A DNA stretch of 64,000 bases from Chryseobacterium sp. MA9 (GTDB lineage Bacteria; Bacteroidota; Bacteroidia; Flavobacteriales; Weeksellaceae): assembly GCF_024399315.1 (NCBI RefSeq), contig NZ_CP075170.1:3720001-3784000 (forward strand). The letters run 5' to 3'. Positions within the stretch are counted from its first letter, which is position 1, and every line of letters begins with the position of its first letter. This document shows positions 54,670-63,270 of the stretch, one piece after another. Under the pieces are notes generated by a model. The model was not told where the DNA came from. It did not search any database and was given only the letters and a program-made list of their open reading frames with translations. The translations under genes were made by a program, and so were the position numbers.

Positions 54670-56256
54670 TTGAAAACAATAAATAAAATATCATTCAACG
54701 ATATAGAAAGCATTCCTCAATTGGTAAGAGATTTTTTAAATCAGAAAATTGAGGGTTTTGAAAATAATACATTTTCTTTAGATCATTTTAAACAACAGAT
54801 TCATTTGAAAAAAGACTCTTTTTCATCAAGGAAGAGAGAAATTTTATCGGAGGTGTTAGTAGGCCAGCTTTCAAGCCTTTCCCTTTCTTCAAAACAGAAA
54901 GGAAATCTTGAGAATCTAAAACAACCCAATACATTTACCATTACAACTGGACACCAGCTGAACCTGTTTTCGGGACCTGTTTTCTTTGTCTATAAAATTC
55001 TTCAGACCATAAAGACATGTACCTATCTGAAAGAAAATTTCCCGGATTTTAATTTTGTTCCGGTATATTGGATGGCCTCAGAAGATCATGATTTTGCCGA
55101 GATCAATCATTTTAAAACCGAAAATAATTATTATGAAACCAATGAGAAATCTGGCGGACCTGTAGGAAGGATTGAGATCAGTGATACCTATTTTATTTCT
55201 GAATTTGAAAAAGAATTCAAAGATTCCATTTTTGGAACCGAGCTGATCTTAATGATGAAGGAAGCTTATAAAACAGAAAATACTTTAACAGAGGCAATTA
55301 AGATTCTTGTCAACCGTCTTTTTTCAGAATTCGGACTTTTGATTTTGGATGGAGATTCTAAAGAACTTAAAAATCAGATGAAGGAGATCTTTAAAGATGA
55401 ACTTCTTTATTTCAGTTTACAGAAAACTTCTAAGAAGAAAGTGGATTTTCTGATGGAAAAATACGGGAAAGTTCAGGTAAACCCTCGTGAAATTAACCTT
55501 TTCTATCTTTCAGAAACCAGAGACAGAATAGAATTTAACGGACAGAAATACATCATCGTAGATAAAACGATTCAGTTTACAGAAGAAGAAATATTGGCTG
55601 AATTGGAAAACCATCCGGAAAAGTTCAGTCCCAATGCTTTGATGCGTCCGGTATATCAGGAAAATGTACTTCCGAATTTGGCTTATATTGGAGGTAATGC
55701 TGAAATCATGTACTGGCTGGAGCTGAAAGACTATTTTTCAAAGATTACTATTCCTTTCCCTATCTTGATTCCAAGAAATTCTATGCTTTTCCTGAAAGAG
55801 AAAACGTTAGGGAAAATTGAGAAACTGGATCTTAAAATCGAAGAATTTTTCCAGAATTTCACAGTACTTACCAATCATAAAATTTTAAAAGATAATCCGA
55901 TTTTACAATTACTTAACGAGAAAGAGGAGTTGCTGATCAGCAGTTTTTCAGCGCTGAGAACTTCGGCAGAAACCACTGAGAAATCTTTCGGAAATATGGT
56001 GAAGGCTGAGGAAGTAAGACAATTGAAGTCTTTCAAAAGAATGAAAAAACGTCTGCTCCACGCTGAGAAAATAAAACAAAATGAGTTGCTGGAAAGACTT
56101 GAAAATCTGTTTTTAGATGTTCACCCAGCCAAAACGTGGCAGGAGAGAGTTTATAATTTTAGTGTATTCTTTTCAGATTATGGTTATTCGTGGCTTGAAA
56201 ATTGTTTGGAAGAAATGGTGGTTCAAGATTCCAAATTAATTATTGTTGCCATTTAA
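54670..56256 (+). CDS. bshC: Bacillithiol biosynthesis cysteine-adding enzyme BshC
   Basis: BshC adds cysteine to GlcN-malate in the last step of bacillithiol synthesis. At 528 residues it has the family's PSFNDI-like start (INKISFNDIESIPQLVRDFLNQ), FTITTGHQLNLFSGPVFFVYKILQTI with the TGHQ motif, PVYWMASEDHDFAEINH, and LPNLAYIGGNAEIMYWLELKDYF. The start must be the TTG at 54670: an in-frame stop (the porin's own) lies 12 nt upstream, no ATG intervenes, and the N-terminal sequence after TTG fits the family. A TTG start suggests low or coupled translation. Confidence 0.93.
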   Translation: MKTINKISFNDIESIPQLVRDFLNQKIEGFENNTFSLDHFKQQIHLKKDSFSSRKREILSEVLVGQLSSLSLSSKQKGNLENLKQPNTFTITTGHQLNLFSGPVFFVYKILQTIKTCTYLKENFPDFNFVPVYWMASEDHDFAEINHFKTENNYYETNEKSGGPVGRIEISDTYFISEFEKEFKDSIFGTELILMMKEAYKTENTLTEAIKILVNRLFSEFGLLILDGDSKELKNQMKEIFKDELLYFSLQKTSKKKVDFLMEKYGKVQVNPREINLFYLSETRDRIEFNGQKYIIVDKTIQFTEEEILAELENHPEKFSPNALMRPVYQENVLPNLAYIGGNAEIMYWLELKDYFSKITIPFPILIPRNSMLFLKEKTLGKIEKLDLKIEEFFQNFTVLTNHKILKDNPILQLLNEKEELLISSFSALRTSAETTEKSFGNMVKAEEVRQLKSFKRMKKRLLHAEKIKQNELLERLENLFLDVHPAKTWQERVYNFSVFFSDYGYSWLENCLEEMVVQDSKLIIVAI

Positions 56257-56275
56257 TTTTAAAGAAGTATTTTTG
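56246..56275 (+). promoter_or_regulatory. Promoter TTG-N19-TATTTTTG
   Basis: The TTG lies at 56246-56248, inside the bshC end, and TATTTTTG at 56268-56275, 19 nt before the ATG at 56295. It gives the LysM gene its own promoter. Confidence 0.72.
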
Positions 56276-56294
56276 TAAATTATAATTATCGAAT

Positions 56295-58265
56295 ATGATA
56301 AAGAGGTTTTTTATTCTATCCAGTTTATGTATGGTTTTGGGAGTTTCAGCCCAGAAATCACATACGGTTGTGCAAGGTGATAATCCTTACAGCATTGCCA
56401 AAAAGTATGGAATGACTGTAGATGAATTGCTGAAGCTAAACCCAAAACATAAAGATGGCAAACTGGCTATCGGAGATGTTTTAACAATAAAATCAGATAA
56501 AACAGCCACTCCGGTTGTCACAAAAACAGCTCCAGTAGAAAAAGTGACTTCAAACACAAGTACTTCTTCCACGGGTAAAATTGTTTTACAGCCAAAGCAA
56601 ACGATCTATGGCATCACAAAACAATACAGAATTTCTGAAACTGATTTAAGGAAACTGAATCCTGAACTGGATTCTCATATGAAAATCGGAGACGAAATTA
56701 CTTTGCCTCTTGCAAGCATCAAAAAATATGGTGGTACTCAGCAGACTGTAACAACAGGAGAAAAACATGCTGAACCTCCTGTAGAAAAAACAATAACAAC
56801 CATTACTCCTGCAGTTGTAACGGCTGCTGTAGAAGGAGAATCTTATGTAATCCAGGCTAAAGATAATTATTATAGAATTACAAAACAGTTTGGAATCAGT
56901 CAGCAGGATCTTTTTGCTTTAAATCCAGGATTGGAAGAAAAAGGACTTAAACCTGGCGAAACTATTAAAATAAAAACATCCAATAGTAATACAAACACTG
57001 ATAGCGTTACTGAGACCGTAAATCCAAAAGCAAAAATGGATTCAGGGAACGAAAAATCGACAACCTCTTCCAATGTTGTGGCAGGAGACGATTATGTAAC
57101 CTATACCGTTCAGCAGGGAGATACAGTATTTTCCATCGTGAATAAATTCGGTGTTTCTATAGATGAACTTATTGCTCTTAACCCGGATCTTTCTCATGGG
57201 TTGAAAACCGGAATGGTTTTAAAGATCAAAAAACAGGATGCAGCATACATTAAGAAAAATGGTGACGCCCTTAGTGTTATCCTAATGCTTCCATTCGGGT
57301 ACAGTACAAACGAAACCCAGTACAGAGCAATGGCACTTGACTTTTTAACAGGAGCTAAACTTGCTATTGAAAGAAATGCCAGAGGTGGGCAGAAACTGGA
57401 TATCAAAATAGTAGATTCAGGAAATGAAGCATCATTCAAAAACTCTTTGACACAGATCAATCCTGATAATACAGATCTTATTATTGGCCCTTTCTTTAAA
57501 TCTAATGTAATTGATGTTCTTGATTTTACCAAAAATCAGAAAATTCCGATTGTAGCGCCATTTGCCAACACTCCGGAACTATATAACTACAATAATCTTA
57601 TTATCGTTGAAACAAACAATCAGACATATGCTGATAAGATTGTAGAAGAAGTAAAAGGAATTTATTCTGACCAAAAAATATATGTAGTGGCAGATGCTAA
57701 AAAAGAAAATGCCAATTACATTAAAGCAGGGCTTGAAAAAGCTGTGAAAAATCCTAATATTATTATCGTCAACTCACCAGCAGATATTCAGCCTGATCAG
57801 AATATGATGACAGGTCAGTCTGCACCGGTTATTGCCATTCTGGCGAATGATGATAATGCAGCAGGAGATGCTTTTGCCAACAGAATCATTGCTGTTTCTA
57901 AAGAAGTACAGGGAGTGAAAGCGTTCAGTATGTTTTATTCTCCAGTTTTTGAGAAAAAAGTTGACGAGCTGAGCCAGGCCAGTCTGGTATATCTGATGGA
58001 TAGAAAGATCAATACAGATGGCAGCTTTGAAAAAGAAATTCTGGCTGCTTACAAAAGCAAATACTGTAAAACTCCTCCAAAATATGCCATCGTAGGTTTT
58101 GATGTAGTAAACGACATGTTAACCAGAGAAAATAAAAAAGGCGAGATCTTTAAGCAGATGAATAAAGTTCAGACTCAGCTTGCTACAAAATTTGAGTTTG
58201 TAAAATCTAAAGCTAATGGTGCTTATGTAAACACTGGTTACAGAGTAATCAGGCTGGTACCTTAA
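56295..58265 (+). CDS. Four LysM repeats fused to a periplasmic-binding-type domain
   Basis: A 656-residue exported protein with signal MIKRFFILSSLCMVLGVSAQ. LysM repeats lie at about 22-65 (TVVQGDNPYSIAKKYGMTVDELLKLNP), 97-140, 183-228 and 268-313 (TVQQGDTVFSIVNKFGVSIDELIALNP), joined by Thr/Ser/Lys-rich linkers. From about residue 325 to the end is a type 1 periplasmic-binding fold (LMLPFGYSTNETQYRAMALDFLTGAKLAIER, VDSGNEASF, LIIGPFFKSNVIDVL, IPIVAPFANTPELY). LysM binds peptidoglycan; the fold resembles LpoA-like regulators and amino-acid receptors. It probably senses or regulates the cell wall. The role is inferred. Confidence 0.85.
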   Translation: MIKRFFILSSLCMVLGVSAQKSHTVVQGDNPYSIAKKYGMTVDELLKLNPKHKDGKLAIGDVLTIKSDKTATPVVTKTAPVEKVTSNTSTSSTGKIVLQPKQTIYGITKQYRISETDLRKLNPELDSHMKIGDEITLPLASIKKYGGTQQTVTTGEKHAEPPVEKTITTITPAVVTAAVEGESYVIQAKDNYYRITKQFGISQQDLFALNPGLEEKGLKPGETIKIKTSNSNTNTDSVTETVNPKAKMDSGNEKSTTSSNVVAGDDYVTYTVQQGDTVFSIVNKFGVSIDELIALNPDLSHGLKTGMVLKIKKQDAAYIKKNGDALSVILMLPFGYSTNETQYRAMALDFLTGAKLAIERNARGGQKLDIKIVDSGNEASFKNSLTQINPDNTDLIIGPFFKSNVIDVLDFTKNQKIPIVAPFANTPELYNYNNLIIVETNNQTYADKIVEEVKGIYSDQKIYVVADAKKENANYIKAGLEKAVKNPNIIIVNSPADIQPDQNMMTGQSAPVIAILANDDNAAGDAFANRIIAVSKEVQGVKAFSMFYSPVFEKKVDELSQASLVYLMDRKINTDGSFEKEILAAYKSKYCKTPPKYAIVGFDVVNDMLTRENKKGEIFKQMNKVQTQLATKFEFVKSKANGAYVNTGYRVIRLVP

Positions 58266-58309
58266 CATGATTTATAGCTCTTTAAAAAGAATATTGTTAA
58301 CATTATAGT

Positions 58310-58317
58310 TATATTTG
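58310..58317 (+). promoter_or_regulatory. -7 promoter box TATATTTG before fabD
   Basis: An exact match 20 nt before the fabD ATG. The nearest TTG (58294-58296) is only 13 nt away, closer than usual. Confidence 0.55.
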
Positions 58318-58337
58318 CATAATATTTAATTCAATAC

Positions 58338-59213
58338 ATGAAAGCACTTGTATTTCCAGGGCAGGGTTCTCAGTTCGTAGGAATGGGAAAAGAATTGTAT
58401 GATTCTAGAAAAGATATTAAAGATCTGATGGAATCTGCCAATGAAATTTTAGGTTTCGACATTCTTTCCATTATGTTTAACGGAACGGACGCGGATCTTA
58501 AAAAAACAGAGGTAACCCAGCCTTCAATATTTATACATTCAGTAGCAGCATTAAAAGCCGTAAACGGTCTTGGTGCTGAAATGGTTGCAGGACACTCTTT
58601 AGGAGAGTTTTCAGCTTTGGTTGCCAACGGAGTTTTATCCTTTGATGACGGTTTGAAGTTAGTTTCCGAAAGAGCAAAAGCTATGCAGGATGCTTGTGAT
58701 GCCAATCCAAGTTCTATGGCTGCTATCTTAGGATTAGATGATGCTAAGGTTGAAGAAATCTGTGCACAGATCAGCGGAATTGTTGTTCCTGCAAATTATA
58801 ACTGCCCAGGACAATTGGTGATTTCAGGAGAAACTCCTGCAGTGGAAGAAGCTTGTGCAAAACTGAAAGAAGCAGGTGCTAAAAGAGCATTGTTACTACC
58901 GGTAAACGGAGCTTTCCATTCACCATTGATGCAGCCTGCACAAGAAAGACTGGCAGCAGCAATCGAAAAAACAAAATTCAGAAAAGCAACTATTCCAGTA
59001 TACCAGAATATCACTACAACAGCTGTAACGAATCCTGACGAAATCAAACAAAACCTGATTGCTCAGCTTACGGGTCCTGTAAAATGGACACAGTCTGTTC
59101 AGAATATGATTAAAGATGGTGCATCTAACTTCGTAGAAGTAGGCCCAGGAAAAACCCTTCAGGGGCTGATCAAAAAAATCGACGGATCAGTAGATGCTGC
59201 TTCTGCAATCTAA
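58338..59213 (+). CDS. fabD: Malonyl-CoA:ACP transacylase FabD
   Basis: FabD loads malonyl groups onto ACP for fatty-acid synthesis. At 291 residues it has FPGQGSQFVGMGKEL at the start, the catalytic Ser87 in VAGHSLGEFSAL, and the partner His194 in VNGAFHSPLM; QNMIKDGASNFVEVGPGKTLQGLIKKI is typical. It is upstream of a GHMP kinase by 10 nt. In this genome it would supply malonyl-ACP also for the polysaccharide-locus KAS III, if that enzyme uses it. Confidence 0.97.
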   Translation: MKALVFPGQGSQFVGMGKELYDSRKDIKDLMESANEILGFDILSIMFNGTDADLKKTEVTQPSIFIHSVAALKAVNGLGAEMVAGHSLGEFSALVANGVLSFDDGLKLVSERAKAMQDACDANPSSMAAILGLDDAKVEEICAQISGIVVPANYNCPGQLVISGETPAVEEACAKLKEAGAKRALLLPVNGAFHSPLMQPAQERLAAAIEKTKFRKATIPVYQNITTTAVTNPDEIKQNLIAQLTGPVKWTQSVQNMIKDGASNFVEVGPGKTLQGLIKKIDGSVDAASAI

Positions 59214-59223
59214 TTAAAAATAT

Positions 59224-60129
59224 ATGAACGCGATATTTTCACCGGGCAAGCTTATGCTTACTTCAGAATATTTCGCAATCGATGGAGCTCTTGTCTTAGC
59301 GGTACCTACCAAGCTGGGACAAGAGTTTTTCTTTGAAGAAAAAGAAGATGGCAAGTCACTTATTCATTGGGAGGCTTATCATCAAAATAAATTCTGGTTG
59401 AAGGCTGTCATTGATTATAAAAACTGGCAGATCTTGGAAACTAACATTCCATCAAGCGCTGAATTTATTGTTAAAACATTAAAGAATGTTCAGCAGCTTT
59501 CTATTACTAAATTCAAGACCGACCTTACCTATCATTTAAGGACCAATCTTCAGTTTCCTGCAGACTATGGCCTTGGGAGCAGTTCTACTTTGATGAATAA
59601 TCTTGCGGAATGGGCAGAGATTGATCCTTTTCATCTGAATACGATTAGTTTAGGAGGAAGTGGATATGATATCGCGGTAGCAAAAGAAAAATCTGCAGTT
59701 CTTTTCCAAAGTAAACCAGAGATTAAATATGAGAAGGTAGATTTCAATCCTTCATTTAAAAATGAACTGATTTTTATTCACTTAAATCAGAAGCAGGATA
59801 GCAGAGAAGGAATCAACTTTTATAAATCAAAAAAGAAGTCTCCGGAATTGGTTGATGAATTTTCAGATATCACAAAGAAAATAATGCTATGCAGTGAATT
59901 GGAAAATTTTTCTGAATTAATGATGATTCATGAGCATAAAATTGCTGATTTTCTTGAAATTTCCACAGTTAAAGAAAAATTATTCTCAGATTGTCCTTCT
60001 TTTGTCAAAAGTTTAGGTGCATGGGGGGGAGATTTTGTAATGAGTGCCAAATTTGGGGACTATAAGAACTATTTTTGGGAGAAAGGTTTTCCCATTGTTT
60101 TTGAGTGGGAAAATATAATTAATTTATAA
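59224..60129 (+). CDS. GYDIA-family GHMP kinase
   Basis: A 301-residue small-molecule kinase. The N-terminus MNAIFSPGKLMLTSEYFAIDGALVLAVPTKLGQ, the ATP-loop ADYGLGSSSTLMNNLAEW and the name motif GGSGYDIAVAKEKSAVLF (residues ~140-150) identify the Bacteroidetes GYDIA branch of GHMP kinases. The branch is related to mevalonate-pathway kinases, but its substrate is not established, to my knowledge. It is 10 nt after fabD, so co-expressed. Confidence 0.9.
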   Translation: MNAIFSPGKLMLTSEYFAIDGALVLAVPTKLGQEFFFEEKEDGKSLIHWEAYHQNKFWLKAVIDYKNWQILETNIPSSAEFIVKTLKNVQQLSITKFKTDLTYHLRTNLQFPADYGLGSSSTLMNNLAEWAEIDPFHLNTISLGGSGYDIAVAKEKSAVLFQSKPEIKYEKVDFNPSFKNELIFIHLNQKQDSREGINFYKSKKKSPELVDEFSDITKKIMLCSELENFSELMMIHEHKIADFLEISTVKEKLFSDCPSFVKSLGAWGGDFVMSAKFGDYKNYFWEKGFPIVFEWENIINL

Positions 60130-60213
60130 TCAAATCGTTACGATCCCGTTTTTTTATTTGTCATTCTGACTTATATCAGTATATTTAAACCACCTTTAAC
60201 AAATAATTAATAT

Positions 60214-60221
60214 TATTTTTG
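60214..60221 (+). promoter_or_regulatory. -7 promoter box TATTTTTG before pckA
   Basis: An exact match 35 nt before the pckA ATG. The -33 TTG is not exact. The rest of the gap 60130-60256 shows no other element. Confidence 0.55.
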
Positions 60222-60256
60222 TTGAAGTCAATAAAGAAATAGAAAATATAAGTAAA

Positions 60257-61873
60257 ATGAAAAACACTAAAATCATCCAGGATTTAGAGAAATTGGGGAT
60301 TAAAGGAAACTATGAAGTAGTGTACAATCCTTCTTATGAAGAATTATACCAGGCTGAAGTTTCTTCTGAAAATCAGGGATTTGAGAAAGCTGAACTTACA
60401 GAATCTGGCGCGGTATCAGTAAAAACAGGAATTTTCACAGGTCGTTCACCTAAAGACAGATATATTGTTCAGGATGATGTTACAAGAGATACAATTTTCT
60501 GGGATGGTAAAGTAAATTTACCTACATCAGCAGAAATTTTCGGTTCTTGTAAAGAACTAGTGATGAACCAGCTTTCTGAAGCTAAAAAGATTTATGTAGT
60601 AGATGCTTTTTGTGGAACAAATGCAGATACAAGACTTAAAGTAAGATTTATCGTTGAAGTAGCATGGCAGGCACATTTCGTGACAAACATGTTTATTCGT
60701 CCTTCTCACTACGAACTGGAAAACTTCGGTGAGCCGGATTTCACAGTAGTCAACGGATCAAAAACAACAAACCCGAACTGGGAAGCTCAGGGATTAAACT
60801 CCGAAAACTTCATCATGTTCAACCTTACAGAAAAACTACAGATCATCGGAGGTACCTGGTACGGAGGTGAAATGAAAAAAGGGATGTTTGCCATGATGAA
60901 CTATTACCTTCCATTAAAAGGGATGGCTTCAATGCACTGTTCTGCAAACGTAGGAGAAAAAGGTGATGTTGCTTTATTCTTTGGTCTTTCAGGAACAGGT
61001 AAAACTACTTTATCAGCAGATCCTAAAAGATACCTTATCGGTGACGATGAGCACGGATGGGATAATAACGGAGTATTCAACTATGAAGGAGGATGCTACG
61101 CTAAAGTAATTGACTTATCAGAAGAAAAAGAACCGGATATTTTCAGAGCGATTAAAAGAGATGCGCTTCTTGAAAACGTAGTTGTGAATAATGGAGTAGC
61201 AGATTATACTGACGGATCTATCACAGAAAACACGAGAGTTTCTTATCCAATCTATCATATCAACAAAATTGTATTGCCTTCTAAAGCAGGTCATGCTAAG
61301 AAGATTGTATATCTTTCAGCAGATGCGTTCGGGGTACTTCCTCCGGTTTCTATCTTGAATGAAGATCAGGCTCAATACCACTTCCTTTGCGGTTATACAT
61401 CTAAATTGGCCGGAACTGAAAGAGGAATTACTGAACCTCAACCATCTTTCTCACCAGCATTTGGTGAAGCATTCCTTACATTACACCCAACAATGTATTC
61501 TAAAACACTGATCGGTAAAATGCAGGAGCACGGAGCTAAAGCTTATTTGGTGAACACAGGTTGGAATGGTACTGGAAAGAGAATTTCTCTGAAAGATACA
61601 AGAGCAATTATTGATGCAATCATTGACGGTTCTATTGATAATGCTCCTAAAACTCAGGTTCCAATCATGAACCTTGAGATCCCTACTGAATTACCAAACG
61701 TTTCTGCAGGTATTTTAGATCCTAGAGATACATATGAAAATGCTTCAGAATGGGAAGAAAAAGCAAAAGATCTTGCATCAAGATATATCAAAAACTTTGA
61801 GCAGTATTGTGATACTGAAGAAGGTAAGAAATTAGTGGCTTCAGGACCTCAATTGCAGGAACAGACTATCTAA
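60257..61873 (+). CDS. pckA: Phosphoenolpyruvate carboxykinase (ATP)
   Basis: PckA converts oxaloacetate and ATP to PEP and CO2 for gluconeogenesis. At 538 residues it has the usual length. [12 protein letters not shown] (substrate Arg, about 63), the kinase P-loop GLSGTGKT (243-250), [23 protein letters not shown] with the metal Asp residues, and [19 protein letters not shown] are all present. The DEHGWD-type loop and size identify the ATP form rather than the GTP form. A strong bidirectional terminator follows. Confidence 0.98.
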   Translation: MKNTKIIQDLEKLGIKGNYEVVYNPSYEELYQAEVSSENQGFEKAELTESGAVSVKTGIFTGRSPKDRYIVQDDVTRDTIFWDGKVNLPTSAEIFGSCKELVMNQLSEAKKIYVVDAFCGTNADTRLKVRFIVEVAWQAHFVTNMFIRPSHYELENFGEPDFTVVNGSKTTNPNWEAQGLNSENFIMFNLTEKLQIIGGTWYGGEMKKGMFAMMNYYLPLKGMASMHCSANVGEKGDVALFFGLSGTGKTTLSADPKRYLIGDDEHGWDNNGVFNYEGGCYAKVIDLSEEKEPDIFRAIKRDALLENVVVNNGVADYTDGSITENTRVSYPIYHINKIVLPSKAGHAKKIVYLSADAFGVLPPVSILNEDQAQYHFLCGYTSKLAGTERGITEPQPSFSPAFGEAFLTLHPTMYSKTLIGKMQEHGAKAYLVNTGWNGTGKRISLKDTRAIIDAIIDGSIDNAPKTQVPIMNLEIPTELPNVSAGILDPRDTYENASEWEEKAKDLASRYIKNFEQYCDTEEGKKLVASGPQLQEQTI

Positions 61874-61894
61874 TAGTTACCAACCAACATATAC

Positions 61895-61923
61895 AAAAAG
61901 CCTCATCAATGATGAGGCTTTTT
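61895..61923. terminator. Bidirectional terminator after pckA
   Basis: A perfect 13-bp stem, AAAAAGCCTCATC (61895-61907) with GATGAGGCTTTTT (61911-61923), loop AAT. The A-rich left and T-rich right arms serve both pckA and the convergent gene, whose stop codon overlaps the stem. Confidence 0.93.
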
Positions 61924-62363
61924 TATTCATATTTTTTACAGCTTTCAATCAATTCGTTCTGTTCATCCAGTTTTAGGACTGTTGATTTTATTGATTCTTC
62001 TGTTAGATGTTTTATGATCATAAAATGTTTTGAAGAAAAGTAAGGCTCTTCGTTCAATATTTTATCTAAATACTTTGGAGTAGTGAAAGTCATCCAATAT
62101 TTTGCTTTGTTGGAAAACATAATAGTTACTTCTATTGCATCAGATTCAATATTTTCTATTGTATCATCTATGTTAATAGAAATTATTTCCGGTTGATTGT
62201 ATAAGCTAAAATAAAATTGTGAATACCATTTCAGTCTTCCTTCATCATTCTGAACCCTTACATTTTCAGTATTTATTTCTTCAATAATATAAGATTTTCT
62301 TTTCGTTAATTGTCCGGAATATACCCCAATACATTTACAGTAAATCTTATCCTTTATTTTCAT
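61923..62363 (-). CDS. Hypothetical protein, 146 residues
   Basis: I do not recognise a family. It has no signal peptide or membrane segment. A beta-rich N-terminal half (IYCKCIGVYSGQLTKRKSYIIEEINTENVRVQNDEGRLKWYSQFYF) resembles a small SH3-like or Tudor-like barrel, followed by NKAKYWMTFTTPKYLDKIL and a helical C-terminus. Small proteins with this look occur as immunity or accessory proteins of polymorphic toxins, but no toxin gene lies nearby. It is convergent with pckA and 73 nt downstream of aroQ on the same strand. Confidence 0.7.
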   Translation of the reverse strand: MKIKDKIYCKCIGVYSGQLTKRKSYIIEEINTENVRVQNDEGRLKWYSQFYFSLYNQPEIISINIDDTIENIESDAIEVTIMFSNKAKYWMTFTTPKYLDKILNEEPYFSSKHFMIIKHLTEESIKSTVLKLDEQNELIESCKKYE

Positions 62364-62435
62364 AAATTATTCTTTTACTACCCATAATTATCTGTGAAAA
62401 TCTTTGCGATCTGTAGGAAAAGTAAAAAATATAAA

Positions 62436-62843
62436 TTACTTCAAGCTTAATATAGCCAATCTATACCCATCCATTCCAAAGCCAGATAAAACAGCATCAG
62501 TATTAGCCGCTGTTACCGACTTCTGCCTGAATTCCTCTCTTTTATAAATATTACTGATGTGAACTTCTACTTTTGGTTTTCTGATGTTTTTTAAACAATC
62601 AGCAATGGCATAAGAATAATGGGTGAAAGCTCCCGGATTAATCACTACGGCATCAAAGTCATCTTCCTGAAGTCTGTTAATGAGTTCTCCTTCAATATTC
62701 GACTGATAATATTTTAATTCATGAGATTGAAACTCGGATTTTAAAATTTCCAAATAGCTTTCCATAGAAACATTCCCATAGATTTCAGGTTCTCTAGTGC
62801 CTAACAGATTGAGGTTGGGCCCGTTTATTATTAAAACTTTCAT
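62436..62843 (-). CDS. aroQ: Type II 3-dehydroquinate dehydratase
   Basis: AroQ dehydrates 3-dehydroquinate to 3-dehydroshikimate in the shikimate pathway. At 135 residues it is slightly short (usual ~140-150). LIINGPNLNLLGTREPEIYG has the substrate loop with the catalytic Tyr (about 22), VINPGAFTHYSYAI the substrate-binding Asn and Ala-Phe-Thr-His, and VEVHISNIYKREEFRQKSVTA the catalytic His. It belongs to the small cytoplasmic dodecamer family. Confidence 0.96.
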   Translation of the reverse strand: MKVLIINGPNLNLLGTREPEIYGNVSMESYLEILKSEFQSHELKYYQSNIEGELINRLQEDDFDAVVINPGAFTHYSYAIADCLKNIRKPKVEVHISNIYKREEFRQKSVTAANTDAVLSGFGMDGYRLAILSLK

Positions 62844-63041
62844 ACTATAAAATTAAAAACTTTTTTTAATTAAATGATCAAAAATTTCCGCACAGATTAA
62901 CGTTCGTTCAATTGTATTATTAATAATGATATTTGTCATGTTTGTTAAAATGATAATGGTTACAACTCCTTATAGTAGTGGCTTTTATTAAAAACTTATG
63001 TTAATTTTTGAAAAATTATCATGAAAAATTTATAAGTCTAC
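62844..63041. other. Non-coding A/T-rich region between aroQ and the SAM riboswitch
   Basis: A/T-rich with no gene and no strong hairpin. It presumably holds the aroQ promoter on the minus strand, but no exact TAnnTTTG was found close to it. Confidence 0.4.
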
Positions 63042-63072
63042 TTGTTTTGTGGACTAAAAGTTTTTAGCTTTG
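63042..63072 (+). promoter_or_regulatory. Promoter TTG-N20-TAGCTTTG before the SAM riboswitch
   Basis: The TTG lies at 63042-63044 and TAGCTTTG at 63065-63072. Transcription would begin near 63080, just ahead of the riboswitch P1 stem. Confidence 0.75.
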
Positions 63073-63087
63073 CAAACATATTTCGAT

Positions 63088-63188
63088 CGGCTTATAAAGA
63101 AAGATGGAGGGAACTGACCCAATGAAATCTTGACAACCTACCCATGGGGCAAGGTGTTACGTTCAGCCTTTTTAGGAAAAATAAGCAT
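63088..63188 (+). promoter_or_regulatory. SAM-I (S-box) riboswitch
   Basis: This matches the SAM-I aptamer in order. P1 is GCTTAT (63090-63095) with ATAAGC (63181-63186). AAGAT (63101-63105) pairs with ATCTT (63127-63131), enclosing GGAGGGAACTGACCC and AATGAAATC, the consensus P2 and kink-turn. Then GACAACC, a P3 hairpin CCC-ATG-GGG, and AAGGTGTTACGTTCAGCC, the J3/4-P4 block. It senses S-adenosylmethionine and should lower expression of the receptor gene downstream when SAM is plentiful. Confidence 0.92.
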
Positions 63189-63211
63189 TTGGTTTATCGT
63201 ATTTATCGATG

Positions 63212-63237
63212 CCCTTTGCTAATTTTTCTGCAAAGGG
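63212..63237 (+). other. Hairpin between the SAM aptamer and the receptor start
   Basis: CCCTTTGC (63212-63219) pairs with GCAAAGGG (63230-63237) with a 10-nt loop. It is followed by AAAAATTTTAATA, not a plain T tract, so it is not a textbook terminator. It is likely part of the riboswitch expression platform. An 8-codon reading frame (63252-63278) then overlaps the receptor start out of frame. Confidence 0.55.
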
Positions 63238-63270
63238 AAAAATTTTAATATATGATAAACAAAATTGATT

